A stretch of DNA of 32,816 nucleotides from Gammaproteobacteria bacterium (lineage in GTDB: Bacteria; Pseudomonadota; Gammaproteobacteria; SZUA-229): the NCBI GenBank assembly GCA_011051475.1, contig DRLE01000267.1, forward strand, positions 1 to 32,816, written 5' to 3'. Positions within the stretch are counted from its first letter, which is position 1. Each line of letters opens with the position of its first letter. Below the pieces are notes generated by a model. That model saw only the letters and a list, made by a program, of their open reading frames with translations. It was not told where the DNA came from and made no database searches. Both the position numbers and the translations under genes were made by a program. This document shows, one piece after another, positions 16,326 through 25,401 of this stretch.

Positions 16326-17336
16326 ATGACTGAACAGAGAAAACATACCACCTTGATAAAACTGCTGTGCATTGGCCTGGTGCTGGTCTTCGCTCCCCTG
16401 GCCGCCCTGCAGGCAAAAACAATAAAAATTGCCACCCTCTCGCCGGAAGGTACCTACTGGATGAAACAGATGCGGGCCGGGGCTAAGGAAATAAAGGAAA
16501 AAACCGGTGGCCGCGTCAAGTTCAAGTTCTATCCCGGTGGCGTTATGGGTAATGACGAAAACGTCCTGCGCAAGATGCGTGTCGGTCAGTTGCAGGGTGG
16601 CGCGATTACCATCGGCAGTCTGGCAGCGGCTGTTCCGGACAGCACGATATATGGCCTGCCGTTTCTCTTTTCCAGCCTGGAGCAGGCAGAAAAAATCCGC
16701 AAAACCACGGACCCGATGCTGATCGATGAAATGGCGAAAAAAGGCTATATCAGTTTCGGTATCGCCCAGGGCGGGTTTACCTACCTGATGTCGGTTAACG
16801 AAATTCACAACTTTGATGACCTGCGCAAGCAGAAATCATGGGTGCCGGAAAACAGTGATGTTGCTCTCGCAGTTTATGATTATATCGGCATTACGCCTAT
16901 CTCACTGCCCTTGTCTGACGTGCTCACCGGCTTGCAGACCGGCCTGATCAATACTATTTTTACCTCGCCCATCGGCGCGCTGGCATTGCAATGGCATACG
17001 CATATCAACCATGTTGTCGATATGCCGCTTAACTACCTGAGCGCAACCATGATTATCGACAAAAAGGTTTTCGACAGCCTCAGTGAAGCCGACCAGAAAA
17101 CCGTGCGGGAGGTTATGGGCAAGGTATACAGGAATATTGACAGCCAGAACAAGAAAGACAATATTGCCGCGCGCGAGGCATTGATAAAAAAAGGCGTGAA
17201 ATTTCACAAGCTGGCTGATGCCGACCGGGCCGAATGGAAGAAAGCCGGCGACGTTGTCATCGAACAGATGCGCAGGAAATACCAGTATACGCCGGCCCTG
17301 TATAATGCGGTTACGGCAGGCAGGCACCCTGAGTAA
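16326..17336 (+). CDS. dctP: TRAP transporter solute-binding protein DctP family
   Basis: 336 residues with a cleavable signal peptide ending near ALQA (about residues 10-30). The mature start KTIKIATLSPEGTYWMKQM and the motifs GGVMGNDENVLRKMRVGQLQ and GLPFLFSSLEQAEKI are typical of TRAP binding proteins; NTIFTSPIGAL and ALQWHTHINHVVDMPLNY are later family positions. It captures a ligand in the periplasm for the DctQM membrane pair. The arginine that pairs with a carboxylate in most family members is not evident where I looked, and TatT-linked relatives are thought to bind hydrophobic ligands, so the substrate is open. An AAGGTAAT ribosome site overlaps the tatT stop. Confidence 0.9.
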   Translation: MTEQRKHTTLIKLLCIGLVLVFAPLAALQAKTIKIATLSPEGTYWMKQMRAGAKEIKEKTGGRVKFKFYPGGVMGNDENVLRKMRVGQLQGGAITIGSLAAAVPDSTIYGLPFLFSSLEQAEKIRKTTDPMLIDEMAKKGYISFGIAQGGFTYLMSVNEIHNFDDLRKQKSWVPENSDVALAVYDYIGITPISLPLSDVLTGLQTGLINTIFTSPIGALALQWHTHINHVVDMPLNYLSATMIIDKKVFDSLSEADQKTVREVMGKVYRNIDSQNKKDNIAAREALIKKGVKFHKLADADRAEWKKAGDVVIEQMRRKYQYTPALYNAVTAGRHPE

Positions 17337-17426
17337 CAGTGACTTTCACCGGGCGGGCGGTAATACAGGAACAATGCGTATTAAAACAGGTGTTGCTTCC
17401 TGCTGTCATTGCAGCCTGAATTTTTC

Positions 17427-17948
17427 ATGAAGAAACTGATCGCCTTTATCAACAAACTTGAAGATACGCTGCTGGTGCTTATCCTGAGCACCATGATTGT
17501 ACTGGCTATCTACCAGATTATTGCGCGCGATATTTTTTCCGAGGGTGTGGTCTGGATTGATCCTTTTTTGCGTATGCTGGTGCTGTGGGTCGGTCTTGCC
17601 GGCGCGGTAGTGGCTACCCGTACCGACAATCATATCCGCATTGATATTCTCACCCGTCACCTGCCGAAAAAGCTTCAGTTTTATACGCAGCGATTTATCT
17701 ACCTGTTTACCCTTTCCATCTGCCTGTTAATTGCCTGGCATGCCGGTCGTTTTGTGCTCAGTGAATACGAATACCACACCATGGCGTTTTCCGGCATGCC
17801 CGCCTGGATAAGTGCACTGATAATTCCCGTGGCCTTTTTTCTTATTGCCCTGCGTTACCTGGTGCTGCTGTTTGCACCGGTAAAACTGCCGCCGGTGCCT
17901 GTGCCGGTACAGGATATCGATGAAATTGATAAGGATGTGAAGTCGTGA
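17427..17948 (+). CDS. dctQ: TRAP transporter small membrane subunit DctQ
   Basis: 173 residues with four membrane helices: LVLILSTMIVLAIYQIIAR, MLVLWVGLAGAVVATRT, FIYLFTLSICLLIAW and WISALIIPVAFFLIALRYL. The motif WVGLAGAVVATRTDNHIRIDIL is the DctQ hallmark. Together with DctM it drives Na+-coupled uptake. ATG 17427 is chosen; a TTG six codons upstream is in frame but less likely. Its stop overlaps the dctM start by four bases (GTGA), so the two are translationally coupled. Confidence 0.92.
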   Translation: MKKLIAFINKLEDTLLVLILSTMIVLAIYQIIARDIFSEGVVWIDPFLRMLVLWVGLAGAVVATRTDNHIRIDILTRHLPKKLQFYTQRFIYLFTLSICLLIAWHAGRFVLSEYEYHTMAFSGMPAWISALIIPVAFFLIALRYLVLLFAPVKLPPVPVPVQDIDEIDKDVKS

Positions 17949-19222
17949 TCAGCAGCCTGATTCTGCTGATACTGGTTGTTCTGGGCACGCCGTTGTTTGC
18001 GATTATTGCCAGCAGTGCGCTTATTGGTTTTTACAGCGAGGATATCGACCTGTCGGTGATTGCCATCGAGATCTACCGTATCGTCGATACGCCGGTGCTG
18101 CTGGCCATTCCCCTGTTTACCTTTGCCGGCTATGTACTGGGAGAAAGCAATGCCTCACAGCGCCTGGTGCGTCTGACCGACGCACTGCTCGGCTGGATGC
18201 CCGGTGGCCTTGCCGTGGTATCCCTGTTTGCCTGCGCCTTCTTTACCGCCCTGACGGGTGCTTCAGGCGCTACCATTATTGCCCTGGGTGCCATTCTGTA
18301 TCCGGCGATGAAGCAGGCCGGCTATAATGAGCGCTTCAATCTCGGCCTGATTACCTCGTCCGGCAGCCTGGGTCTGCTGTTCCCGCCCTCTATCGCCCTT
18401 ATCCTGTACGGTGTTATCGCCCAGCAGATGGATCTTGACGAAACCGTCGCCATCGACCAGCTGTTTATTGCCGGTCTGCTGCCGGGGCTGTTAATGCTGG
18501 TTTTGCTGGTGCTGTGGAGCATGTACAGAAGCGTCGGTGACAAAATCGAAACCAAGCCTTTCGATGCCGCAAAACTGAAAAGCGCCATGCGTGAGTCACT
18601 CTGGGAGATTCCCCTGCCGATTATTCTGGTCGCTGGTATCTATACCGGTTATTTCGCGGTATCAGAGGCGGCTGCCGTGGCGGTTATGTATGTGCTGATA
18701 GTGGATGTACTGATTTTGCGCGAGGTCAGCTTTAAGCAGCTTCCGGCCATTATGCGCGATTCCATGATACTGGTCGGCGGGGTGCTGATTATCCTGTCGG
18801 TATCACTGGCATCAACCAATTATCTGATCGATACCGAAGTACCGACCAGGCTGTTCGACTTTATCCGTGAACATATCGACAGCAAGCTGACCTTCCTCAT
18901 GCTGCTCAATATTTTTCTGCTGCTGCTTGGCATGATCCTGGATATCTTCTCGGCACTGGTGATTATTGTGCCGCTGACACTGCCGATAGCCGTCGGCTAC
19001 GGTATTCATCCCATACATTTCGGCATTATCTTCCTGGCCAATATGCAGATCGGTTACTTCACACCGCCGGTCGGCATGAACCTGTTTATCGCCAGCTATC
19101 GCTTTAACAAGCCGATCAGCGAACTGTATATGGCGACCATACCCTTTATGCTGATTCTGTTCCTCGCCGTGCTCATTATTACCTACTGGCCGGCATTGAC
19201 CATGGTGCTGGTTGAGGGTTAG
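17945..19222 (+). CDS. dctM: TRAP transporter large membrane subunit DctM
   Basis: 425 residues, about twelve membrane helices. Motifs: PVLLAIPLFTFAGYVLGESN, FFTALTGASGATIIALGAI, GLITSSGSLGLLFPPSIALILYG, and LGMILDIFSALVIIVPLTLP with FLANMQIGYFTPPVGMNLF near the end. These are the Na+/substrate-binding hairpins of DctM. It is the last gene of the tatT-dctPQM operon, and a long inverted repeat begins 10 bases after its stop, which could end transcription. GTG start inside the dctQ end. Confidence 0.95.
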   Translation: MISSLILLILVVLGTPLFAIIASSALIGFYSEDIDLSVIAIEIYRIVDTPVLLAIPLFTFAGYVLGESNASQRLVRLTDALLGWMPGGLAVVSLFACAFFTALTGASGATIIALGAILYPAMKQAGYNERFNLGLITSSGSLGLLFPPSIALILYGVIAQQMDLDETVAIDQLFIAGLLPGLLMLVLLVLWSMYRSVGDKIETKPFDAAKLKSAMRESLWEIPLPIILVAGIYTGYFAVSEAAAVAVMYVLIVDVLILREVSFKQLPAIMRDSMILVGGVLIILSVSLASTNYLIDTEVPTRLFDFIREHIDSKLTFLMLLNIFLLLLGMILDIFSALVIIVPLTLPIAVGYGIHPIHFGIIFLANMQIGYFTPPVGMNLFIASYRFNKPISELYMATIPFMLILFLAVLIITYWPALTMVLVEG

Positions 19223-19231
19223 GTAAGGCGT

Positions 19232-19413
19232 AAAAGCTGAACCGCGGAGGCGCAGAGAAAAGCTTTTCTTTGTTTTCTGTCATTGATGGCGTTGTGGAGT
19301 CATACCAGAATGTACTACTGTTCACGGCCTTATCGAGATTGCTTCGCTACGCTCGCAATGACCGACCGCCAGTAAAAAACTCTGCGCCTCTGCGCCTCTG
19401 CGGTTCAGCTTTT
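19232..19413. repeat. MITE-like inverted-repeat element, copy A
   Basis: Left arm 19232-19257 (AAAAGCTGAACCGCGG...) pairs over 26 bp with 19388-19413, with a single G.T pair. Inside, CGCAGAGAAAAGCTTTTC and a 28-nt module (19334-19361) follow. It lies between the convergent ends of dctM and the AMMECR1-family gene and probably acts as a bidirectional terminator. It shares architecture with copies at 21175 and 25402. Confidence 0.8.
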
Positions 19414-19419
19414 TATGTT

Positions 19420-20004
19420 TCAGGCACTGCTCTTGCGAGCCTCGAAATCCTGCTCGCGCCATTTATTGACATGATAGCGCTTTAGGGTCACATCATCGTG
19501 CCAGAAATCCGCCGGCAGACCGGCTTTCAGTTTCAGGTGGGCCATAAACTCGGCCGGTTTCGGCAGCTGCTCCCAGACCTGGGGCAGAAAGGTGCTGCGA
19601 TAGGGGCCGTACTCAAAAACAATACCATCAACACCGGGTTGCAGTTGTGCCAGAGCGTCGGCTTCGCTGCTGAAGGTCATTTTTTCTGGCGGCGACAGCA
19701 GGGAAACCTCGATGTCGATATCATCAAATTCTGCCGCACTCAATGGCGGAAAACGCGGGTCGCCGAAGGCGGCGGATCGGGCATTTTCGACCACATCTTC
19801 CAGCAGGCTGCGCCTGGCTTCCAGCGAGCCGATGCAGCCGCGCAGTTCACCGTGTTTCGTCAGGGTGACAAAGGTGGCGGCCCGCTCCTGCAGCCAGTCA
19901 TCATTATCATCGATGTCTACCGCTGGCCAGTCCAGACCAAGGCGCTCGGCAATGGCGGCGCGAGCCAGCTGTAGCAGTATTTTTGCACGCTCCTTATCGA
20001 TCAT
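19420..20004 (-). CDS. AMMECR1-family protein (AmmeMemoRadiSam system protein A)
   Basis: 194 residues. The family signature LRGCIGSLEARRSL, FGDPRFPPLS and a later IVFEYGPYRSTFLPQVWEQLP are present. The family is found in bacteria, archaea and animals (human AMMECR1); its chemistry is undefined. Here ATG 20004 overlaps the stop of the Memo-family gene by four bases, so the two are one unit on minus. In many genomes a radical SAM gene completes a trio; none lies in this window. Confidence 0.88.
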   Translation of the reverse strand: MIDKERAKILLQLARAAIAERLGLDWPAVDIDDNDDWLQERAATFVTLTKHGELRGCIGSLEARRSLLEDVVENARSAAFGDPRFPPLSAAEFDDIDIEVSLLSPPEKMTFSSEADALAQLQPGVDGIVFEYGPYRSTFLPQVWEQLPKPAEFMAHLKLKAGLPADFWHDDVTLKRYHVNKWREQDFEARKSSA

Positions 20005-20819
20005 GATCGAGTCTCATTATCGTCTTCTTCATAGAAGGCAAAAGCGGCATAGCCGACGACACGGCTTTTATCACCCGATGTGTCACCGGAATTGCACAGA
20101 TTCAGCAGTTCGGGCTTGAGGTGGTGACGCCGGGCAGCCAGCAGAAAACCGTTGATCGGCGTGCCACCACAGGCCTGCTCATGGCTGAGCGAACTCTGCA
20201 TGGCCAGTATGGTTTTCACGGTCTGGGAGTCGACCTGGCGTGCGTTTTCATACGGCAGGAAATGAGACAGATCGGAACTGATCACGATCAGCGTTTCCGG
20301 CCCATCCCAGAGGATATCCAGTACCTCGGCAATTTCCGATGGCGTGGCGTCACCCACTGCCAGTGGCAGCAGGCTGAAGTCATCCAGCACTGCCTGCAGG
20401 AACGGCAGCTGGACCTCCAGAGAGTGTTCACGCTCATGCGCCTGCGGACTCAGTACCACCTGGGGCAGGTGGGCGATGGCCTGTATGGCTTCCTGGTCGA
20501 TATTGATTTCACCCAGCGGTGTGGCAAAGACATCGGCGCCGGGCAGCGCCAGTCCCCGCACCGGGACATAATGCACCGGGCCGAGCAGGATCACGCGTTT
20601 GATTATATGACTCCAGTTCTGAAGTTGTGCATAGGCGGTTGCCGCGGTTGAACCGGAATAGATGTAACCGGCATGCGGTACAATCAGCGCCTTGGGTGGC
20701 GTGTGGTGCGTTGTACGGGGTTCTGCCAGTTGCAACAGAGTGTTAACATCACTGAGCAGCTGTTGCCTCTGGCCGTTATAGAAGGCCCCTGCGACAGCGG
20801 GTGGACGTATCTGATGCAT
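20001..20819 (-). CDS. Memo-family protein (AmmeMemoRadiSam system protein B)
   Basis: 272 residues. Memo motifs: HAGYIYSGSTAATAYAQL with H49, LLGPVHYVPV with H83, HEREHSLEVQLPFLQ, ISSDLSHFLPYENA and CGGTPINGFLLAA with C217. H49, H83 and C217 correspond in order to the metal-binding histidines and cysteine of human MEMO1. The fold resembles nonheme-iron extradiol dioxygenases. It has a strong AGAGGAG ribosome site and is the first gene of the pair with the AMMECR1-family gene. Metal use and substrate are unknown. Confidence 0.88.
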   Translation of the reverse strand: MHQIRPPAVAGAFYNGQRQQLLSDVNTLLQLAEPRTTHHTPPKALIVPHAGYIYSGSTAATAYAQLQNWSHIIKRVILLGPVHYVPVRGLALPGADVFATPLGEINIDQEAIQAIAHLPQVVLSPQAHEREHSLEVQLPFLQAVLDDFSLLPLAVGDATPSEIAEVLDILWDGPETLIVISSDLSHFLPYENARQVDSQTVKTILAMQSSLSHEQACGGTPINGFLLAARRHHLKPELLNLCNSGDTSGDKSRVVGYAAFAFYEEDDNETRS

Positions 20820-20924
20820 AATAATCTCCTCTGAGAATAGATAAACCGGCCAGAAACCGTAGTTTTCTTATATCTATAATGAGGATTTGAAGCAGAATAT
20901 CAAGTGAAAGATCGGGAGAGCAAT

Positions 20925-21155
20925 GTGGAAGACTACCAGCCAATCGCCTGTGCCCTGCATGATGAATATGAAATAGCGATTATGCATAAAAGCATTCTGC
21001 AGCTGCAATGGCATGACGAGGATGGCAGCCTGCACAGGAGCCGGGTGCTGCCGGTTGATATCAGGGCGCAGGACGGCGCGGAGTATCTGCTGGTAAAAGA
21101 GCCGGGAGATGAGGCGGTGCAGTGGATTCGGCTGGACAGGATCAAGGTTTTATAA
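20925..21155 (+). CDS. Rof-like Rho-binding antiterminator family protein
   Basis: 76 residues. DYQPIACALHDEYEIAI, a central LQLQWHDEDG strand pair and AEYLLVKEPGDEAVQWIRLDRI follow the pattern of E. coli Rof/YaeO, which binds the Rho primary RNA site and inhibits termination. The identification is by pattern of a short protein. GTG 20925 has GGGAG six bases upstream; another GTG at 20904 is in frame but has a poorer ribosome site. It diverges from the Memo-family gene, with about 105 bases between starts. Confidence 0.7.
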   Translation: MEDYQPIACALHDEYEIAIMHKSILQLQWHDEDGSLHRSRVLPVDIRAQDGAEYLLVKEPGDEAVQWIRLDRIKVL

Positions 21156-21174
21156 ATCTGCAATCGGGGAAGTT

Positions 21175-21334
21175 TTTCTCTGTAAAGGCGCAGAGAAACG
21201 TTTCCTGTTTTTTTGTAGGAGCGGCATTCATTCCGCGAATATCAGCCTGAGCCAGAGGTATGCTCGTGGAATTGCCCACTCCCACAAAGCAATAAAACAA
21301 AAAGCTTTTCTCTGTGTTCTCTGTGTCTCTGTGG
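21175..21334. repeat. MITE-like element, copy C, with a REP-like core
   Basis: Left end TTTCTCTG (21175-21182) pairs with CAGAGAAA (21191-21198). The right end (21301-21334) is AAAGCTTTTC plus three CTCTGTGT-like units, matching reverse complements of copies A and B. The core has TGTAGGAGCGG...CCGCGAA (about 21215-21239), a REP-like sequence. It lies between convergent genes. Confidence 0.7.
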
Positions 21335-21371
21335 TAAATTGTTGTAAGCTTTCCCTTCGCGAAACTGGCGG

Positions 21372-22148
21372 CTAAAAAGCCCGCTGCCACCACGTCGGCA
21401 GCTCAGCCACCGAGTCCAGCACTTCATCGGGACGGATGCCCAGATCCAGGTCGCTTTCCCTGAACTTGCCGGTGCGCACCAGTATGGCCTTCAGTCCGGC
21501 CTTTTGCGCCGCTTCAATGTCGCCGCGAATATCATCACCGATCATGACCAGTTCATCCATGCCCAGCAGCTGTCTGGCCGCATTGAAGAAGGTTCGCGCC
21601 GGTTTGCCGGTTACTACGGCTTCACGGTCGCTGGCGTATTCAAAAGCCTTTACCATGGGGCCGACATCAAGTTGCAGCTGGCCGCTGGCGGTTTGCCAGT
21701 AACGGGTCATGCCCAGGGCAATGAGTTCCGCCTGCGGGTTATTAACCAGCAGGTGGAAGACATGATTCATGGTTGTAAAGTCCCATTGCTCGCCAAGGTC
21801 GCCAATGATGACGGCATCGACCGTATCGTTCTCATTGCTGTGCAGTTCGAAGCCGGAAAACTCTCCCGCTGTTTGCTCGGGAACGAACAGGGCAATGCGC
21901 TTCAGTTTTTTTTCCTGCAGCCACTGGCAGGCTGCAACCGGCGGGGTCAGGAAATCGTCGCTTCGGCTATGAATGCCATAGCCGGCAAGCCTGTCCACCA
22001 GGGCGCTGCGGGGTCTGGATGTGGTATTGGTGAGAAACAGGTGAGGAATATTGTTGTCGACAAACCAGCGTACCGCGTCAGCAGCGCCGTCAATGGCCCT
22101 GTCGCCTTCATAGAGTACGCCGTCGAGGTCAAACAGCATGGCCGGCAT
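21372..22148 (-). CDS. HAD-IIA family phosphatase
   Basis: 258 residues. Motif I FDLDGVLYEGD has nucleophile D7 and D9; motif II FLTNTTSRP; a lysine in VTGKPARTFFNAA; motif III MIGDDIRGDIEAAQKAGLKAILVRTGK. The large C2 cap between motifs II and III is of the NagD/phosphoglycolate/LHPP class. It hydrolyses small phosphate esters or phospho-amino acids; the substrate cannot be read. ATG 22148 has GGAGAAG upstream. It is alone on minus and converges with the Rof-like gene across copy C of the repeat. Confidence 0.88.
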   Translation of the reverse strand: MPAMLFDLDGVLYEGDRAIDGAADAVRWFVDNNIPHLFLTNTTSRPRSALVDRLAGYGIHSRSDDFLTPPVAACQWLQEKKLKRIALFVPEQTAGEFSGFELHSNENDTVDAVIIGDLGEQWDFTTMNHVFHLLVNNPQAELIALGMTRYWQTASGQLQLDVGPMVKAFEYASDREAVVTGKPARTFFNAARQLLGMDELVMIGDDIRGDIEAAQKAGLKAILVRTGKFRESDLDLGIRPDEVLDSVAELPTWWQRAF

Positions 22149-22230
22149 AACAGGCTTCTCCGGGTTTTATATAACACCTGCAAATAGTGTACTGATATAA
22201 CCCCGGGCGGACAAGCCCGTTGCCAGCAGT

Positions 22231-23964
22231 CTACGATTCACATTCCTTGAATATAAGTACGTTACAGTCTTCACAAATGTCTTTATCAAGACGTTTGTAT
22301 ATTTCATGTATGGCTTCGCTCTTTGAATCAAAGAAATGGTCGGGACCGATTTCCTTGATAAAGCAGGTACGGGCGGCGAATTCGTAGACGGTGGATTTGA
22401 GTGCGACAAAGTACAGTCCACCACCTTTCTTTTTAAGCTGATTGTTTTCCTCGACCAGGCCTTCGGCGCCGGCAAGGTCGATAAAGTTAATACCGCTGGC
22501 GACAATCAGGATATGGTAGATGCGCTCATGTTCAACGATCTGTGCAATGCGCTTCTGGATATGGTTGATGGAGCCAAAGTACACCGACATGTCAATGCGG
22601 ATGATTTTCAGCTGCGGGCACTGGTTGATCGGTTTCTTGTCGATATTGATCAGTTTGCGGGCACCGGTTTGCGGATCAACATCGACGGACAGGGTAGGAA
22701 TCCTGGGTGTTGATGTTTTTGACAGAAAGAAGACCAGGGAAAGAATCACGCCGGCATAGATGGCAAATTCCAGTTCCAGGGTCAGGGTGGCAATGAACGT
22801 AACGGTCAGAATTGCGGCTTCAGCCTTGCTGAATCTGAAGGTGTTTCTGATATGGTGGAAATCAATCAGGTTATAGGCCACCAGCAGAATAACGCCGCCC
22901 ATGGCGGCAATCGGCAGATAGGCGGTAAGCGGCGCGATCAGCAGCACAATCAGCATCAGCGAGATGGCCGCAAAGATGGCCGACAAGGGCGTTTTTGCAC
23001 CGGCTTCATAGTTAATGCCGGAGCGGGTAAATGAGCCGGAACCGGCATAGGCGGAGAAGAAACTGCCGACCATATTCGACAGACCCTGGCCGATAAACTC
23101 CTGGTTGGCGTCTATGCGCTGGCTCGACTTGGTCGCAACCGCACGGCTGATGGACACCGCTTCGATCAGGCCGAGCAGGGAAACCGCAAAGGCATCCGGC
23201 GCCAGATCGCGTATGGTGTTGTAGGAGAAATCAGGCATTGAAGGCGGCGGCAGTTGCGCGGGAATCTCGCCCACCAGTTTGATACCATCGGTAAAGTTAT
23301 CCAGGTACAGAGCAATAAGACTGCCAACGATCATGCCCAGCAGCAGGTTGGGAGATCTTGGCATCAGGCGTTTAGTCACAATTGCGGTAATCAGGGTGGC
23401 AACAGCGATAACCACCAGGTAAATATTGATCTGGTCGAATTCGGTGGCTATGTCATACCAGGTATGGGCAAAAGACTCACCCTTGGGAATGGTAATGCCG
23501 AGTACGTGTTTCATCTGGCTGGTGGCAATGAGTATGGCTGCGCCGGCGGTAAAGCCGGCAACCACATTGTGTGAAACAAAGTTAACCAGTGAGCCCAGGC
23601 GAGCAATACCGAAGCCCAGCTGATAGGCCCCGGCAAGGAAGGTCAGAGTCAGGGCCATCTGGATATATTCCGGTGTACCGGGTTCGGCATGGCCGCTTAC
23701 CGTGGAAAAGACCACAATCGAAATTGCTGTCGTCGGACCGGAAATCAAATGGTGCGAGGAGCCAAACAGAGCGGCAATAATCGGCGTGACCATTGCGGTG
23801 TAAAGGCCGTATTCTGGAGGCAGGCCGGCGATGGTGGCAAAGGCCACGCCCTGAGGCAGAACGATTACCGCGCCGGTAAAGCCGGCGATAAGGTCGTCTT
23901 TTATAGTTGACGCATTGACTAATTTAAACCATTGTAGAAAAGGGAGGAACCTGGCTACCTGCAT
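22231..23964 (-). CDS. SulP-family anion transporter with STAS domain
   Basis: 577 residues from ATG 23964. It has about twelve to fourteen membrane helices with SulP signatures DDLIAGFTGAVIVLPQGVAFATIAGLPPEYGLYTAM and HHLISGPTTAISIVVF, then AVATKSSQRIDANQEFIGQGLSNMVGSFFSAYAGSGSFTRS. A STAS domain (about 445-560) contains IASGINFIDLAGAEGLVEENNQL-like sequence. Family members move sulfate, bicarbonate or dicarboxylates; the substrate is open. A longer frame reaches 24015, but the extra 17 residues are not typical. The next gene on minus is the HAD phosphatase, 82 bases on, so it may be separate. Confidence 0.9.
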   Translation of the reverse strand: MQVARFLPFLQWFKLVNASTIKDDLIAGFTGAVIVLPQGVAFATIAGLPPEYGLYTAMVTPIIAALFGSSHHLISGPTTAISIVVFSTVSGHAEPGTPEYIQMALTLTFLAGAYQLGFGIARLGSLVNFVSHNVVAGFTAGAAILIATSQMKHVLGITIPKGESFAHTWYDIATEFDQINIYLVVIAVATLITAIVTKRLMPRSPNLLLGMIVGSLIALYLDNFTDGIKLVGEIPAQLPPPSMPDFSYNTIRDLAPDAFAVSLLGLIEAVSISRAVATKSSQRIDANQEFIGQGLSNMVGSFFSAYAGSGSFTRSGINYEAGAKTPLSAIFAAISLMLIVLLIAPLTAYLPIAAMGGVILLVAYNLIDFHHIRNTFRFSKAEAAILTVTFIATLTLELEFAIYAGVILSLVFFLSKTSTPRIPTLSVDVDPQTGARKLINIDKKPINQCPQLKIIRIDMSVYFGSINHIQKRIAQIVEHERIYHILIVASGINFIDLAGAEGLVEENNQLKKKGGGLYFVALKSTVYEFAARTCFIKEIGPDHFFDSKSEAIHEIYKRLDKDICEDCNVLIFKECES

Positions 23965-24112
23965 TATTTTTCCAGTATGAATGTAAGTTATTGAAAATAA
24001 GGGTCTAAAAAACAAATTATTTTATAAGGATATTCTGTTTTAGACTATATACCAATCTGAATAGAGTGGCTTTAAAGGCTGTGTCGGGGCGATGCATTCC
24101 CGAAAATCGAGT

Positions 24113-24385
24113 TTATCCTTCAGCCGTCAGGTCTCTTAGTTTTTCGTTCAGTTCGACGGAATTATGCGTATCGATTTCCAGGGTTTTACGTGATGCTGTC
24201 AGCCCGCTGGCGATGGAAATACTGCCTTTGGGCAGTTGCAGTGCTTTTTCCAGAAATTTAATCACGGCCTTGTTGGCCCGGCCTTTTTCCGGCGGCGCTT
24301 TTACCTTGATCTTCAGGGTTTCACCCAGCCAGCCGGCAAAGGCGTCGCGTGATGATGAGGGAATAACCTTGATCTGCAGTTTCAC
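24113..24385 (-). CDS. YggU/UPF0235 (DUF167) family protein
   Basis: 90 residues. LQIKVIPSSSRDAFAG, LKIKVKAPPEKGRANKAVIKFLEKAL and SGLTASRKTLEI are the conserved blocks of this widespread small fold; function is unknown. The start is GTG 24385, eight bases after the HPP gene stop, so the two are likely co-transcribed. Confidence 0.9.
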   Translation of the reverse strand: MKLQIKVIPSSSRDAFAGWLGETLKIKVKAPPEKGRANKAVIKFLEKALQLPKGSISIASGLTASRKTLEIDTHNSVELNEKLRDLTAEG

Positions 24386-24393
24386 GGGAGTTT

Positions 24394-25368
24394 TCAGCCT
24401 GTGCTGTCATCCTGCTGCCCGGACTCATCGACACGCTGCCAGTTTTCATCCACCAGCACCACCTCGTGTTTGGCCCAGCGGGAAAATTCGTTCTTGCTCA
24501 TGACGCCGGAACTGCGTCGCCCGGCGCCGGCCACGGTCTTGTAGATCAGTTGTTCCTCGCCGCTGTCATCGTCTGCCTCTGACCAGTCTACGATCTGGCG
24601 GACCGACCACAGCTTGCCGTATTCACCGTTACTGTAATAATGACCGTTTTTGAGCTGGTGATGCGCAAGAGGGCGGGTATGGTGGTGTTTGATAACCAGG
24701 TCATAAATGGTCAACAGATCGCTTTCGGTAATGTCGAGGAAGGAGTCGAACTCGCTAAGGGCATAGACAAAGTCTTCATGCGTAATGGTTTCACGCGTGG
24801 GTGCTTCCTCATCCGGCTCGGGTTCGGCCTTCGGCAGTTTCGCCAGGTAGGCGGGATAGCGCCGCCACCTGAACAGGTAATTAAAGGCGATGGCAATGGC
24901 CAGAATCGTGACGACATTGATCATGGCCGGGGTCAGCACATACTGGTAGCCGAGCGCATGCACCGACTCACCGCCGACAACGGCCGACAGCGCCGTGGCG
25001 CCACCGGGCGGATGCACACAGTTAAGGTAGTACATGGTCGAAACGGCAATGCCTACGGCCAGTGGGGCCGCAATAAAAACATCCGGAATGTATTTTGCGC
25101 AGCTCACGCCGACAATGGCCGAGAAAAAATGTCCGCCGATCAGCGCCCAGGGCTGGGAAAGTGGCCCATGCGGCACGGCAAACAGCAGTACCGCAGAAGC
25201 GCCCATGGAGGCGACAATAATATAGGTGGCCACGCCCTCGACGAAAAAGCTGCTGGTATAGAACACCGCGAAAATCCCGAAAAACGCGCCCAGGCCGGAG
25301 ATCAGTTTTTCGGTATGACCGGTGCGGTATGGCGGCAGGCCGAGGAAGTTGATCAGGGTTTTGTGCAT
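24394..25368 (-). CDS. HPP-family membrane protein
   Basis: 324 residues. Four hydrophobic helices lie in the first about 165 residues and include the signature NCVHPPGGATALSAVVGG. Cyanobacterial and chloroplast HPP proteins carry nitrite; other members are uncharacterised, so nitrite is only a possibility. The C-terminal about 155 residues are soluble and highly charged (DEEAPTRETITHEDFVYALSEFDSF) and extend well beyond the short HPP core; I do not recognise this domain. yggU follows after eight bases. The ribosome site at ATG 25368 is weak. Confidence 0.86.
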   Translation of the reverse strand: MHKTLINFLGLPPYRTGHTEKLISGLGAFFGIFAVFYTSSFFVEGVATYIIVASMGASAVLLFAVPHGPLSQPWALIGGHFFSAIVGVSCAKYIPDVFIAAPLAVGIAVSTMYYLNCVHPPGGATALSAVVGGESVHALGYQYVLTPAMINVVTILAIAIAFNYLFRWRRYPAYLAKLPKAEPEPDEEAPTRETITHEDFVYALSEFDSFLDITESDLLTIYDLVIKHHHTRPLAHHQLKNGHYYSNGEYGKLWSVRQIVDWSEADDDSGEEQLIYKTVAGAGRRSSGVMSKNEFSRWAKHEVVLVDENWQRVDESGQQDDSTG

Positions 25369-25401
25369 ATTTCAAAGTGTTGTGGTGGTCGTGTCGGAGT
25401 G

